Assembly: GCA_964035775.1 (NCBI GenBank)
Contig: OZ038318.1
Coordinates: 9,728,563 to 9,792,562 of the forward strand
Length of the DNA stretch: 64,000 bases
Direction of reading: 5' to 3'
Source: Osedax frankpressi
Lineage: Eukaryota > Annelida > Polychaeta > Sabellida > Siboglinidae
Below the pieces are notes generated by a model. The model was not told where the DNA came from. It made no database searches and saw only the letters and a list, made by a program, of their open reading frames with translations. Positions 63,737 through 64,000 of the stretch are shown piece after piece. The position numbers and the translations under genes are program-made. The first letter of the stretch is position 1. Every line of letters begins with the position of its first letter.

Positions 63737-63928
63737 ATGCACGGCGGTTCTGGCAGAGTACGACTTGATGTATCACCTGGAGATAGTACTGTTGTTGAAT
63801 CTGGAGATAGATCACGCAAAAAATCTCAGCAGAACCTGAATCTTCATTCTTCAAGTACATTGCCACGACACGAATGCACATCTAGACATAATAAAATAAT
63901 GCATATCTTGACTGAATACCTAAAAGTG
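63737..63928 (+). CDS. Possible first coding exon of a gene leaving the window
   Basis: The ATG opens 64 codons (MHGGSGRVRLDVSPGDSTVV, later RSRKKSQQNLNLHSSSTLPR and HNKIMHILTEYLK) up to a possible donor (AAA, then GTGATA at 63929). The composition is polar and Ser-rich, less AT-rich than the surroundings, and unlike the repeat-derived frames. No family recognised. It could also be chance or part of the adjacent LINE. Confidence 0.3.
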
Positions 63929-64000
63929 ATATTCCTTGTTGATAATATTAAAGAACACTTACGTGACAATTAACCTCACTGACTTCACATATATCTGTAA

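Overview
The window is animal nuclear DNA: very AT-rich, intron-rich, and loaded with tandem arrays. One run of exactly 200 N (510-709) is an assembly gap. By joining exons by eye on conserved protein motifs and intron phase I find three host genes, and they cover most of the window. The species cannot be named from the sequence. A GAS2-type gene (CH plus GAR domain) is known only from animals, and the splice sites are odd enough to suggest a fast-evolving invertebrate.

Layout. 1-5963: AT-rich flank with two short inverted-repeat elements, a 7-bp array and one GC-richer islet (3.88-4.33 kb). 5964-29670, plus strand: a complete lysosomal alpha-mannosidase gene (GH38) in 28 exons, whose modelled exons sum to 947 codons including the stop. 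29671-31234: short convergent intergenic gap. 43411-31235, minus strand: a GAS2/GAS2-like cytoskeletal linker in 7 exons (345 residues from the first usable Met). 43.4-53.1 kb: AT-rich, with a 10-bp array, a GC-rich islet at 47.03-47.34 kb (possible promoter or first exon of the GAS2 gene) and two small arrays. 59561-53088, minus strand: a REXO-type DEDDh exonuclease homologue in at least 5 exons, in which two of the four catalytic acidic positions are replaced. 59.6-64 kb: inverted-repeat element carrying a very uniform 12-bp array, a decayed LINE reverse transcriptase, and a possible first exon at the right edge.

The three genes have unrelated jobs (lysosomal glycan breakdown, actin-microtubule linkage, RNA processing or a non-enzymatic derivative), so no operon-like logic is implied. 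What unites the window is intron structure. Most longer introns carry their own private tandem array. In three places the repeat unit contains the splice junction itself: an acceptor plus first exon bases (37.9 kb), a donor plus last exon bases (34.5 kb), and an in-frame 57-bp acceptor repeat (28.0 kb). Of 37 inferred donor sites only 10 have a purine at intron position +3; T is commonest. These splice-site-derived minisatellites and the relaxed donor consensus are the most novel signals here. The long open frames inside arrays are repeat artefacts, not genes.
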